Shown piece after piece: positions 9,682 through 18,675 of a stretch of 64,000 nt of DNA. Source of the DNA: Alphaproteobacteria bacterium UBA4588 (lineage in GTDB: Bacteria > Pseudomonadota > Alphaproteobacteria > Rhodobacterales > Rhodobacteraceae); assembly GCA_905182195.1 (NCBI GenBank), contig CAJJAW010000003.1, positions 62,001-126,000 on the forward strand, given 5' to 3'. Both the position numbers and the translations under genes were made by a program. A model generated the notes under the pieces. It was not told the DNA's origin and ran no database searches. It saw only the letters and a list, made by a program, of their open reading frames with translations. Numbering within the stretch: the first letter of the stretch is position 1; the number at the start of each line of letters is the position of its first letter.

Positions 9682-9881
9682 GCTTAATCCTTTAACAACT
9701 TCAACGCTCAAAAGGCGCAGAGCTCGAATCGGCCACCATTACTAATAGCGTATGTGAAGTTGACCATAAGGTCCAAGACCCCAGTGGTGAAAAATTTTAC
9801 AGGAAATAGTTTAGTTTACTTGATCTTCCCTCTTCACTTGATAGGAAGCATCAACTTTAGACCAAATAGAAAGTTATTACC

Positions 9882-11897
9882 GTGGATCTCAAAGCACTCG
9901 CAGCCAAGAACCCTGAACACTGGAAAAAAGCCACTGCAATTCGAGCGCTGACGCTAGATGCGGTTGCTGCCGCCAATTCAGGTCACTCAGGTATGGCCAT
10001 GGGCATGGCTGATGTAGCTACAGTTTTATTCGAGAAACATTTGAAATTTGATGCTAAGGTACCAAATTGGCCAGATCGCGACAGGTTTATTTTGTCAGCT
10101 GGCCATGGGTCCATGTTGCTCTATTCGCTACTCCATCTTACCGGCTATGCAGATATGACGCTCGAAGAAATTAAAAACTTCCGCCAGTGGGGTGCAAAAA
10201 CAGCAGGTCATCCAGAATATGGGCATGCTAACGGCATTGAAACCACCACCGGACCGCTTGGCCAAGGACTTGCAAATTCGGTGGGCTTTGCAATAGCAGA
10301 AGAAATTTTAGGCGCCACTTATGGTAAGAAGATCCAGAGCCATAAAACCTATGTGATCGCTGGTGATGGTTGTTTGATGGAGGGGATAAGCCAAGAAGCT
10401 ATTGGTCTTGCCGGGCGCCATGAACTTAAAAATCTTATTGTGATGTGGGACAATAACAATATCACCATCGACGGCACTGTGGAATTATCAGATCGTACTG
10501 ATCAAATGCAGCGTTTTGCAGCCTCTGGCTGGCATGTTCAGGCCATTGATGGCCATGATCCAGAAGCAATTGACGCGGCTCTGACAAACGCCCGCGCAAA
10601 CGATAAACCCTCAATGATCGCCTGCAAAACTCATATAGCGTTAGGCCATGCGGCTCAAGATACGTCAAAAGGCCATGGTGCTTTAACTGATGCTGCGCAA
10701 CTAGCCGACGCGAAGGCGGTATACGGCTGGAAGCATGGAGCCTTTGAAATACCCGCCGATATCAAATCTAAATGGGAAGCCATCGGCGCGCGCGGTGCGG
10801 CAGAGCGGGTAGAGTGGGAGGAGAGATTTTTGTGCCTACCTAGCTCACGCCAAAGTCAGTTCAACCGAACTTTTTCCGGTGAAGTGCCCAAAAAGCTTGG
10901 TGTTGTAATACGCGCAATTAAAAAAGCGGCGGCTGACACACTTCCCAAGGTAGCCACCCGCACAGCTTCTGAAAATACTTTAAAAGTAGTCAATCCGGTG
11001 ATGACTGAAACAGTCGGCGGCTCCGCTGATTTGACTGGATCAAATAATACCAAGACAGACGACATGGGAATTTTTGAGCCAGAAAACCGCGGCGGCAGGT
11101 ATATATATTTTGGGATTCGGGAACATGGTATGGCGGCGGCCCTTAACGGCATGGCGTTGCATGGGGGCATTCGTCCCTACGGTGGTACGTTTATGTGCTT
11201 CACCGACTATGCAAGAGGTGCGATGCGTCTTTCTGCTTTAATGGGTGTACCTACAGTCTACGTAATGACACATGATTCCATTGGTCTGGGCGAAGATGGG
11301 CCAACTCACCAACCGGTAGAGCACCTAGCTATTTCGCGTGCTACCCCCAACACATTAGTATTCCGACCGGCAGACGTCACCGAAACAGCTGAAGCTTGGG
11401 AGGTCGCCCTTAGCCAACCGGACACCCCAACGGTGATGGCATTGTCACGCCAAGCAGTTCCAGCAGTGCGCACAGAATATAAAACTGCGAACCTCAGCGC
11501 GCGGGGCGCCTACATTTTGGCGGAAGCTAATGTTAAGCGCGACGTTATCTTGATGGCCACAGGAACAGAGGTTGCACTGGCTATGCAGGCCCGTGAAGTG
11601 CTGCAGGCTGAAGGGGTTGGCACACGCGTTGTTTCAATGCCCTGTATGGAATTGTTTGCGCAGCAAGATGCCTCCTATCGCAAGAAAATTTTACCAGGGG
11701 GTGCAGTACGTGTAGCCGTGGAAGCCGCTGTTCGCATGGGCTGGGATCAATGGTTGTTGGGCGAGCGTGGACGAGAATCAAAAGCAGGCTTTATCGGTAT
11801 GGCCAGTTTTGGCGCATCTGCGCCAGCAGAACGGCTGTATAAGGAGTTTGGAATCACAAGCGAAGCGATCGTTGCAAAAGTCAAATCACTGTTATAA
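9882..11897 (+). CDS. tkt: Transketolase
   Basis: Thiamine-diphosphate enzyme of the pentose phosphate pathway, 671 residues, full length. N-terminal domain: [16 protein letters not shown] near residue 35 and the TPP/metal motif [10 protein letters not shown] followed by [10 protein letters not shown]. The middle pyrimidine-binding domain shows [20 protein letters not shown], and the C-terminal domain ends [16 protein letters not shown]. Start is GTG 9882, where homology begins ([23 protein letters not shown]). It is upstream of two gap genes in the same direction, a carbon-core cluster common in Rhodobacteraceae. The reading frame is unbroken. Confidence 0.96.
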   Translation: MDLKALAAKNPEHWKKATAIRALTLDAVAAANSGHSGMAMGMADVATVLFEKHLKFDAKVPNWPDRDRFILSAGHGSMLLYSLLHLTGYADMTLEEIKNFRQWGAKTAGHPEYGHANGIETTTGPLGQGLANSVGFAIAEEILGATYGKKIQSHKTYVIAGDGCLMEGISQEAIGLAGRHELKNLIVMWDNNNITIDGTVELSDRTDQMQRFAASGWHVQAIDGHDPEAIDAALTNARANDKPSMIACKTHIALGHAAQDTSKGHGALTDAAQLADAKAVYGWKHGAFEIPADIKSKWEAIGARGAAERVEWEERFLCLPSSRQSQFNRTFSGEVPKKLGVVIRAIKKAAADTLPKVATRTASENTLKVVNPVMTETVGGSADLTGSNNTKTDDMGIFEPENRGGRYIYFGIREHGMAAALNGMALHGGIRPYGGTFMCFTDYARGAMRLSALMGVPTVYVMTHDSIGLGEDGPTHQPVEHLAISRATPNTLVFRPADVTETAEAWEVALSQPDTPTVMALSRQAVPAVRTEYKTANLSARGAYILAEANVKRDVILMATGTEVALAMQAREVLQAEGVGTRVVSMPCMELFAQQDASYRKKILPGGAVRVAVEAAVRMGWDQWLLGERGRESKAGFIGMASFGASAPAERLYKEFGITSEAIVAKVKSLL

Positions 11898-11899
11898 TT

Positions 11900-11933
11900 G
11901 CTATGAGGCTGTGGCTTTGTAATAGCTTTTTTT
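11900..11933 (+). terminator. Possible tkt terminator
   Basis: Three bases after the tkt stop a short stem GCTAT (11900-11904) / ATAGC (11922-11926) is followed by seven T residues (11927-11933). The stem is only five pairs with a 17-base loop, so this is a weak call. Confidence 0.35.
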
Positions 11934-11971
11934 CCACCTCGGAAATTCTACTTCCAGTGTTACCGCAAGCG

Positions 11972-12002
11972 GTTATCGCTAACGGCAATGTTTACGCTAA
12001 CA
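11972..12002. promoter_or_regulatory. Two LacI-type operator candidates upstream of gap1
   Basis: GTTATCGCTAAC (11972-11983) and TGTTTACGCTAACA (11989-12002) are imperfect palindromes centred on CG, with centres 18 bp apart, ending about 85 bp before the gap1 start. A further ACCGC-AA-GCGGT lies at 11962-11973. The shape (GTTA..CG..TAAC) is that of LacI/GalR-family operators. In alphaproteobacteria the LacI-family regulator CceR controls central carbon genes, so a CceR-like site is a reasonable guess. Confidence 0.5.
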
Positions 12003-12085
12003 AACTGAAATTTTCCAAGTTTTAAACTTTATTTACTTCGCCCCCCTTGCTACTAAAATTTTAAAATATGTTGGGGTTGATCATT

Positions 12086-13087
12086 TTGACTGTAAAAATT
12101 GGTATAAATGGTTTTGGCCGCATTGGCCGATGTATTCTGGCTCATATTGTTGAGAGCGGCCGAACAGATGTGCAGGTTATTAAAATCAACGCTACAGGCC
12201 CTTTAGAAACAAGCGCCCATTTGATGCGTTATGACAGCGTACATGGAAGGTTTGCTGGCGAAATTAAAATTTATGATCATAAAATGGATCTTGGGCTTGG
12301 TCCTATCCAAATGTTCTCGACCTATAACCCCAGTGAGATTGATTGGTCAGGTATTGATGTAGTGCTGGAATGCACCGGCAACTTCAATGACGGTGAAATC
12401 GCTAAGGTCCACCTAGCCCAAGGGGCCAAGAAAGTTCTCATCTCGGCACCTGCCGAGAATGTCGATCGCACAATCGTTTTAGGTGCCAATGAGCAAATGC
12501 TTTTAGCAAGTGATACAATGATTTCAAACGGATCGTGCACTACCAATTGCTTAGCTCCGCTGGTCAAAACCCTCAATAACGCCATTGGAATCGAACGTGG
12601 GATTATGACTACGATACATAGCTATACTGGCGACCAGCCCACCTTGGACCGCCGTCACAGTGACCTTTATCGCTCCAGAGCAGCTGCCATGGCCTTGATC
12701 CCTACATCTACTGGAGCGGCCAAGGCCTTGGGCGAAGTATTGCCCGAAATGGCAGGTAAACTGGATGGCTCTGCTATTCGCGTCCCAACTCCAAATGTTT
12801 CTTGTGTGGATCTCACCTTTGAAGCGTCTCAGGCAGTGACTGTTGAAGAAGTAAACGCCGCCGCCGCCGCCGCCGCCGCTGGGCCAATGGCAGGCATCTT
12901 GGCCTATGACCCTGCCCCAAAGGTTTCCATTGACTTTAACCACACCCCACAGTCATCAATTTTTGCACCAGAACAGACCAAGGTTGTTGGGGGGACTACC
13001 GTGCGTGTCCTGGCATGGTATGACAACGAATGGGGATTTTCCGTTCGTATGGTTGATTTGGCTGCAAAAATGGGTAACCTAGTTTAA
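12086..13087 (+). CDS. Type I glyceraldehyde-3-phosphate dehydrogenase, copy 1 (Ala-36 variant)
   Basis: GAPDH of 333 residues from the TTG at 12086 (MTVKIGINGFGRIGR), the same length as its neighbour. ATG 12068 is in frame but would add six residues and has no Shine-Dalgarno; GGGG at 12073-12076 precedes the TTG by nine bases. The catalytic Cys is C151 (SNGSCTTNC). The acidic residue that normally contacts the NAD ribose (position 36, Asp in copy 2) is Ala here (KINATGPL), which hints at NADP or dual use and perhaps a gluconeogenic role (inference). An uninterrupted run of eight alanines occurs near residues 258-265, encoded by a GCC repeat. Palindromes upstream suggest its own regulation. 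Confidence 0.93.
   Translation: MTVKIGINGFGRIGRCILAHIVESGRTDVQVIKINATGPLETSAHLMRYDSVHGRFAGEIKIYDHKMDLGLGPIQMFSTYNPSEIDWSGIDVVLECTGNFNDGEIAKVHLAQGAKKVLISAPAENVDRTIVLGANEQMLLASDTMISNGSCTTNCLAPLVKTLNNAIGIERGIMTTIHSYTGDQPTLDRRHSDLYRSRAAAMALIPTSTGAAKALGEVLPEMAGKLDGSAIRVPTPNVSCVDLTFEASQAVTVEEVNAAAAAAAAGPMAGILAYDPAPKVSIDFNHTPQSSIFAPEQTKVVGGTTVRVLAWYDNEWGFSVRMVDLAAKMGNLV
12857..12880 (+). repeat. GCC trinucleotide repeat inside gap1
   Basis: Seven GCC codons plus one GCT in a row encode eight alanines in the copy-1 GAPDH. Copy 2 has only AAAAG at the equivalent helix. A perfect trinucleotide repeat can change length by slippage without shifting frame. Confidence 0.85.
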
Positions 13088-13144
13088 TTCCAAGAGGTTA
13101 AGAAAAATTGTCTATCAGTTATAATAAATGCCGTCTTACCTAGG

Positions 13145-13162
13145 ATAAAGTTATCACTTTAT
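13145..13162. terminator. Inverted repeat between gap1 and gap2
   Basis: ATAAAGT-TATC-ACTTTAT, seven-base perfect arms, lies about 58 bp after the gap1 stop in a very AT-rich 224-bp gap. It could end gap1 transcription or be an operator of gap2. There is no clear T tract. The following 13165-13200 segment is nearly all A/T and suits a promoter for gap2. Confidence 0.3.
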
Positions 13163-13311
13163 TCTTATTAGATATTATTATTTTATATAATATTGATTAC
13201 AGATTTATTTAATTAGCAGGATATATCAAAGCTTGGAGCTAGACAGCGTTGTTGACTTTAGATGGGAACCATGATGTTAGCGCTATCAAATCTACGGTTT
13301 AGGACGGTATA

Positions 13312-14313
13312 ATGACACTCAAAGTTGCAATTAACGGATTTGGCCGCATTGGCCGAAATGTTCTTAGGGCAATAATCGAGTCTGGCCGTACCGATATCGG
13401 GGTAATTGCGATAAACGATCTTGGCTCAGTAAAAAATAATGCTCATTTGCTGAAATACGACTCTGTACATGGCCGTTTTCCGGCAACAGTGACAAGCGGT
13501 GTTGACTACATTGATGTGGGCAAAGGCCCTATCCGCGTCACTGAAATGCGGAATCCTGCCGATCTGCCTTGGTCCGATATTGATGTCGTAATGGAATGCA
13601 CTGGCATTTTTACTTCAAAAGCCGCCTGTCAGGCCTATCTCGACAATGGTTCATCGCGAGTTTTGATCTCTGCGCCGGGAAAAGACGCTGATAAAACCAT
13701 CGTTTATGGCGTAAATCATGACACCTTGACCACCGATGATTTGATTGTCTCAAACGCCTCATGCACCACCAATTGTTTGGCACCCATTGCCAAGGTTCTG
13801 CATGCAAACATTGGAATCAAACGCGGCTTGATGACCACAATTCATAGCTATACTGGCGATCAACCGACTTTGGACCGCACCCATAGTGATCTTTACCGGG
13901 GGCGGGCTGCCGCTTTGTCTATGATTCCCACCACCACCGGAGCGGCAAAAGCTGTCGGCTTGGTGTTGCCAGAGCTGGACGGAAAACTGGACGGTGTGGC
14001 GATGCGTGTGCCAACTCCAAATGTTTCTGCGGTCGACCTGACATTTGAAGCGGGCCGTCATACGGATATCGCTGAGATTACCGCGATGATGCAGGCAGCA
14101 GCAGCAGGTGCGCTCAAGGGCGTTTTAAACGTGATTGACGAGCCACTTGTGTCATCAGATTTTAACCATGACCCGCATTCCTCGGTGTTTCACGCCGATC
14201 AAACCCTAATCATGGGCGGCGATATGGTGCGGGTTTTGTCATGGTATGACAACGAATGGGCCTTCTCAAACCGCATGGCTGATACCGCAGTTGCCATGGG
14301 GAAATTGATCTAA
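13312..14313 (+). CDS. gap: Type I glyceraldehyde-3-phosphate dehydrogenase, copy 2 (Asp-36, NAD type)
   Basis: Second GAPDH, 333 residues, ATG start at 13312. Rossmann motif NGFGRIGR at 8-15, Asp36 in AINDLGSV as expected of NAD-dependent enzymes, catalytic C151 in SNASCTTNC, and the substrate loop HSYTGDQPTLDRTHSDLYRG. It interconverts glyceraldehyde-3-phosphate and 1,3-bisphosphoglycerate. The pair with copy 1 in tandem looks like an old duplication followed by specialisation; protein identity is only moderate by eye. Its stop is eight bases from the stop of the convergent coaD. Confidence 0.95.
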   Translation: MTLKVAINGFGRIGRNVLRAIIESGRTDIGVIAINDLGSVKNNAHLLKYDSVHGRFPATVTSGVDYIDVGKGPIRVTEMRNPADLPWSDIDVVMECTGIFTSKAACQAYLDNGSSRVLISAPGKDADKTIVYGVNHDTLTTDDLIVSNASCTTNCLAPIAKVLHANIGIKRGLMTTIHSYTGDQPTLDRTHSDLYRGRAAALSMIPTTTGAAKAVGLVLPELDGKLDGVAMRVPTPNVSAVDLTFEAGRHTDIAEITAMMQAAAAGALKGVLNVIDEPLVSSDFNHDPHSSVFHADQTLIMGGDMVRVLSWYDNEWAFSNRMADTAVAMGKLI

Positions 14314-14321
14314 ACGGTAGT

Positions 14322-14825
14322 TTAACGTTCCGTGGCATGCAGGCGGTCCTTTAGAGCCGCATCAATCTCTGGGGTGACAAACTTCGACACATCCCCACCC
14401 AAGCGGCAAATCTCTTTGACCAGTTTAGAGGCAATTGCCTGATGCTGCGCTTCGGCCATTAAAAACACGGTTTCGATACTGGAATCCAGTTGCCGGTTCA
14501 TACCAACCATCTGATATTCATATTCGAAATCTGCCACAGCCCGCAGGCCACGCAAGATAATACCAGCGCCCACATCCCGCGCGCAATCGATCAGCAGATT
14601 TTCAAAGGGATGCACCACAATCTCGGTGCCAGTTTCCGCATTCAACCGCAGTGCTTCTGCTTCGATCATTGCCACACGTTCATTGAGGTCAAACAATGGG
14701 CCTTTGTCGCGGTTGATGGCCACGCCAATCACCAAACGATCTACCAAGGCGCAGCTGCGACGGATGATATCGATGTGACCAAGGGTGATAGGATCAAATG
14801 TTCCGGGGTAAAGGCCTGTGCGCAT
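14322..14825 (-). CDS. coaD: Phosphopantetheine adenylyltransferase
   Basis: Fourth step of CoA biosynthesis: 4'-phosphopantetheine plus ATP to dephospho-CoA. The 167-residue product has the nucleotidyltransferase signature YPGTFDPITLGHIDI (H17 of the TxGH motif) and the C-terminal KLVKEICRLGGDVSKFV. The ATG at 14825 is chosen because GGAGAA lies seven bases upstream and homology begins at MRTGLYPG; a longer frame from 14861 adds 12 unsupported residues. It is convergent with gap copy 2. Confidence 0.95.
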   Translation of the reverse strand: MRTGLYPGTFDPITLGHIDIIRRSCALVDRLVIGVAINRDKGPLFDLNERVAMIEAEALRLNAETGTEIVVHPFENLLIDCARDVGAGIILRGLRAVADFEYEYQMVGMNRQLDSSIETVFLMAEAQHQAIASKLVKEICRLGGDVSKFVTPEIDAALKDRLHATER

Positions 14826-14913
14826 CTGGTGTTCTCCGATTTGATGCGACCAACAAGCCATATTTCACCAGAATTGCAAGCGCGTGACAGCGCTAACCTG
14901 AAAATAACGGGCC

Positions 14914-15813
14914 CTAAGCCAAGGCCAAAGCTTCCAAACGCGAAATTTCGGTACGAATTCCAGACAAAAGCACCTCCGCAAATAAGTTGAGCCGCCGGTT
15001 TAGCCTATCATCGGCAGAACGGATCAAAAAGAAACTGCGGGACAAGGACAGCTGGTCAATTAAAATGCGCCGCAACTCAGGCGCAAAGGGCAAGGCAAAA
15101 TCATGCACAATGCCCACCCCGGCCCCCTGCCGGAGTAAATTCATTTGCACCGAGATTGAATTTGACGCCAGCTGTACCCGACGCAACCCCAACGGCTCCA
15201 GATAATCCAATTCTTTGTCAAAAATCATATCCTGCACATAACCCACCGTCGGCAGCCCACGCAGATCGTTGAGTGTTTTGGGTTCTTTAAATTTGCCCCA
15301 AAGCTCCACTGACGCCGCCAAATGCAGACGATAATCTGCAATTTTTTGGACTATCAAACGCCCCGCTGTCGGTTGGCTCACGCCGATGGCCATATCCGCT
15401 TCGCGGCGTGTCAGGTTTAACACCCGTGGCAAAGCCACAATCTGAATATCTAGCTCTGGGTAGTCCTTGGTGATTTGCCCACAGACCTGGGGCAAAAGAA
15501 AGTTGGCGCAGCCATCAGGAGCACCAATCCGAATTTGCCCCATCAACCCTTCGCCGTCACCCCGCAACGCCCCAAGCCCCGCACTAAAAGAAGATTGCGC
15601 CGCATCCACATGCGTCACCAGACCGTGCCCGGCTTCAGTCAACTCATAGCCCTTAGGCGATTTTGAAAATAACGGCGTTGTATGGGCCATTTCCAATCGG
15701 GCAATCCGTCGGCTAACCGTGGCAGGATCAATTTTAAGAACCTGCGCCGCAATTGTCAGGCTACCCGCCTGCGCTACCGCTAAAAATATGCGTAGATCAT
15801 CCCAATTTTCCAT
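14914..15813 (-). CDS. LysR-family transcriptional regulator next to mmsA
   Basis: Regulator of 299 residues. The N-terminal helix-turn-helix (AGSLTIAAQVLKIDPATVSR, residues 15-34) is followed by an effector-binding domain without obvious defects. It is divergent from mmsA with 96 bp between start codons, and TTGCA/TGCAA-type half-sites are seen in that gap, so it may control the valine-degradation run (inference from position). This gene and the downstream mms genes are visibly richer in G+C than the purL or suc regions. Confidence 0.9.
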   Translation of the reverse strand: MENWDDLRIFLAVAQAGSLTIAAQVLKIDPATVSRRIARLEMAHTTPLFSKSPKGYELTEAGHGLVTHVDAAQSSFSAGLGALRGDGEGLMGQIRIGAPDGCANFLLPQVCGQITKDYPELDIQIVALPRVLNLTRREADMAIGVSQPTAGRLIVQKIADYRLHLAASVELWGKFKEPKTLNDLRGLPTVGYVQDMIFDKELDYLEPLGLRRVQLASNSISVQMNLLRQGAGVGIVHDFALPFAPELRRILIDQLSLSRSFFLIRSADDRLNRRLNLFAEVLLSGIRTEISRLEALALA

Positions 15814-15909
15814 AACACCCTTACATTTTTGCAGTATGATTTTGGCTAATTGCCCCTTTTATTCACATAAATGCAAGACTACAAAGGGTTAAACTTTAGG
15901 AGAGATACG

Positions 15910-17409
15910 ATGCAAGAACTCACCCACTATATCAATGGCGCCCATGTTAAGGGCACATCTGGCCGTTTTTCGGATATTTACAATCCAGCAACCGGCGAGG
16001 TGCAAGCCACTGTGCCGCTGGCAAATGCTGCTGAAATGGATCAGGCCGTTAGCATCGCCGCCACCGCTCAACCCGCTTGGGCCGCCATGAACCCGCAGCG
16101 CCGCGCCCGCGTTTTGATGAAATTCGTGGATCTTTTAAACCGCGACATGGACCAATTGGCCGAGGCTCTGAGCCGAGAGCATGGCAAAACCATACCCGAC
16201 GCTAAAGGCGACGTGATCCGTGGTTTGGAAGTTGTCGAATATTGCATCGGCGCGCCACAATTGCTCAAGGGTGAATATACAGACAGCGCGGGCCCGGGCA
16301 TTGACATGTATTCCATGCGTCAGGCCTTGGGGGTGACAGCGGGCATTACCCCGTTCAACTTTCCAGCCATGATCCCAATGTGGATGTTTGCCCCTGCTAT
16401 TGCCTGCGGCAATGCCTTTATCCTCAAACCATCCGAGCGTGATCCATCGGTGCCTTTGATGCTGGCAGAACTGTTTGAAGAGGCCGGCCTACCAAAAGGT
16501 ATTTTGCAGGTTGTGAATGGCGATAAAGAAGCCGTAGATGCGATCTTGCATCACGATGTCATCCAATCCATCGGCTTTGTCGGTTCAACCCCGATAGCTG
16601 AATATATTTATGCAACCGGCTGCGCGGAAGGCAAACGGGTTCAATGTTTTGGCGGCGCCAAAAACCATATGATCATCATGCCAGACGCAGATATGGACCA
16701 GGCCGCTGATGCGCTCTTGGGCGCGGGTTACGGTGCGGCGGGCGAACGCTGCATGGCCATTTCAGTAGCGGTACCCGTAGGCGACGAGACCGCAGATCGA
16801 TTAATGGAAAAACTAATCCCAAGAGTAGAAGCCCTAAAGGTTGGGCCGTACACAGCGGGCAGTGATGTGGATTACGGTCCAGTGGTCACAGCCGCAGCAA
16901 AAGCCAATATTGAGCGTTTAGTGCAAACTGGAATTGATCAAGGCGCAAGTTTGGTTGTAGATGGTCGTAATTTTAATCTTCAAGGATATGAAGACGGCTT
17001 CTTTGTTGGCGCGCATTTATTCGATAATGTCACCAAGGATATGGATATATATAAGTATGAAATATTTGGCCCTGTGCTCTCCACTGTGCGTGCTCAAACT
17101 TATGAAGAGGCGCTCGGTCTGGCCATGGACCACGAATATGGCAATGGCACCGCTATCTTTACCCGTGATGGGGATACAGCGCGTGATTTTGCCAATCGCG
17201 TCAATGTGGGCATGATCGGCATCAACGTCCCTATTCCAGTACCTTTAGCCTATCATACCTTTGGCGGCTGGAAAAAATCAGTATTTGGTGATTTGAACCA
17301 GCATGGTCCAGACGCGTTTAAATTCTATACACGTACAAAAACTGTGACCGCCCGCTGGCCCTCTGGAACCAAAGAAGGGGGCGAGTTCTCTATTCCAATC
17401 ATGGAATAA
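15910..17409 (+). CDS. mmsA: CoA-acylating methylmalonate-semialdehyde dehydrogenase
   Basis: Last step of valine (and thymine) breakdown: methylmalonate semialdehyde to propionyl-CoA, also malonate semialdehyde to acetyl-CoA. An aldehyde dehydrogenase of 499 residues. Visible are the NAD-binding TPFNFPAMIPMWM, the FVGSTPIAEYIY loop and the catalytic C281 in GAAGERCMA. ATG 15910 is used because AGGAGA sits at 15898-15903; an in-frame ATG at 15871 lacks a ribosome site. It heads a same-strand run of acyl-CoA dehydrogenase, hydrolase and mmsB, which fixes the pathway as valine catabolism. Confidence 0.95.
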   Translation: MQELTHYINGAHVKGTSGRFSDIYNPATGEVQATVPLANAAEMDQAVSIAATAQPAWAAMNPQRRARVLMKFVDLLNRDMDQLAEALSREHGKTIPDAKGDVIRGLEVVEYCIGAPQLLKGEYTDSAGPGIDMYSMRQALGVTAGITPFNFPAMIPMWMFAPAIACGNAFILKPSERDPSVPLMLAELFEEAGLPKGILQVVNGDKEAVDAILHHDVIQSIGFVGSTPIAEYIYATGCAEGKRVQCFGGAKNHMIIMPDADMDQAADALLGAGYGAAGERCMAISVAVPVGDETADRLMEKLIPRVEALKVGPYTAGSDVDYGPVVTAAAKANIERLVQTGIDQGASLVVDGRNFNLQGYEDGFFVGAHLFDNVTKDMDIYKYEIFGPVLSTVRAQTYEEALGLAMDHEYGNGTAIFTRDGDTARDFANRVNVGMIGINVPIPVPLAYHTFGGWKKSVFGDLNQHGPDAFKFYTRTKTVTARWPSGTKEGGEFSIPIME

Positions 17410-17538
17410 AAAACTGCTCTACAAATGATTGGGGCCCTTCTAGTCCCAAATTGCCATATGGGACCGCCCACAATTAGGAGCTAGATTCCTGCCTCGGGAT
17501 TTGCTTCACTTGATTTAAGCAACCAAAGGAACCGGCAC

Positions 17539-18675
17539 ATGGATTTTGCGCTCTCCGAAGAACAGACAGCCATTTTTGACATGGCCCGTGATTTTGGCGT
17601 CACCCATATCGCTCCCTTTGCGCGGGAGTGGGAAACGGCTGGCGAAATTCCAAAAACTCTTTGGCCAGAATTGGCTGAGCTGGGCTTTGGTGGGCTTTAT
17701 GTGGGTGAGCAAAATGGTGGATCCGGTCTGACACGGCTGGATGCAACCTTGGTATTTGAGGCGCTGTCGATGGCCTGCCCCTCTGTGGCGGCATTTCTGT
17801 CCATTCATAACATGTGCGCGGCCATGATCGACAAGTTTGGATCTGATGACCTGCGTGCAAAATACCTACCCAAAGCGCTGAGCATGGAGATGTTTTTCTC
17901 CTATTGCCTCACCGAACCGGGATCGGGCTCTGATGCCGCTGCTCTGAAGACCAAAGCGGTGAAATCCAACAAAGACTACAGCCTCACCGGAACCAAAGCC
18001 TTCATCTCTGGCGGTGGCTATTCGGATGCCTATATCATCATGTCGCGCACTGGCGATGACAGCCCAAACGGCGTCACGGCCTTGATCGTAGAGGATGGGG
18101 CGGAAGGGCTATCCTTCGGCGGTCTTGAAGAGAAAATGGGCTGGCGCTCGCAGCCCACCCGCCAAGTGCAGCTGGACGGGTGCAAAACACCCATCGAAAA
18201 CCTACTTGGCGAAGAGGGCCGCGGCTTTGCCTATGCGATGGCAGGGCTGGACGGAGGTAGGCTCAACATTGCGGCCTGCTCCCTCGGCGCAGCACAGCAA
18301 GCCTTTAACCAAACGCTTGTCTATATGGCGGAACGTAAAGCCTTCGGCAAATCCATCGACAAGTTTCAAGCGCTGCAGTTTCGCCTGGCGGATATGGAAA
18401 TTGAGCTGCAATCAGGCCGCACCTTCCTGCGGCAAGCGGCCTGGAAGCTGGATAATGGTGCGCCCGATGCCACGCATTTCTGCGCCATGGCTAAGAAGTT
18501 AGTGACAGATATGGGCAGCAGAGTGGCCAATGATTGCCTGCAATTACACGGCGGTTATGGCTATTTGGCCGATTATGGCATCGAAAAGACCGTTCGCGAT
18601 CTGCGAGTTCACCAAATCTTGGAAGGCACCAATGAAATCATGCGTGTGATCATAGCGCGAAGCCTCAGAGCATGA
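17539..18675 (+). CDS. Acyl-CoA dehydrogenase, probably isobutyryl-CoA dehydrogenase
   Basis: FAD-dependent dehydrogenase of 378 residues with the family signatures CLTEPGSGSDAAALKT (FAD/substrate) and HGGYGYLADYGIEKTVRDLR. The catalytic base is the glutamate of ILEGTNEIMR near residue 362. The position between mmsA and the 3-hydroxyisobutyryl-CoA hydrolase gene makes isobutyryl-CoA to methacrylyl-CoA the likely reaction; substrate is by context. The stop overlaps the next start (ATGA, 18672-18675), so translation is coupled. GGA lies ten bases before the ATG. Confidence 0.92.
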   Translation: MDFALSEEQTAIFDMARDFGVTHIAPFAREWETAGEIPKTLWPELAELGFGGLYVGEQNGGSGLTRLDATLVFEALSMACPSVAAFLSIHNMCAAMIDKFGSDDLRAKYLPKALSMEMFFSYCLTEPGSGSDAAALKTKAVKSNKDYSLTGTKAFISGGGYSDAYIIMSRTGDDSPNGVTALIVEDGAEGLSFGGLEEKMGWRSQPTRQVQLDGCKTPIENLLGEEGRGFAYAMAGLDGGRLNIAACSLGAAQQAFNQTLVYMAERKAFGKSIDKFQALQFRLADMEIELQSGRTFLRQAAWKLDNGAPDATHFCAMAKKLVTDMGSRVANDCLQLHGGYGYLADYGIEKTVRDLRVHQILEGTNEIMRVIIARSLRA

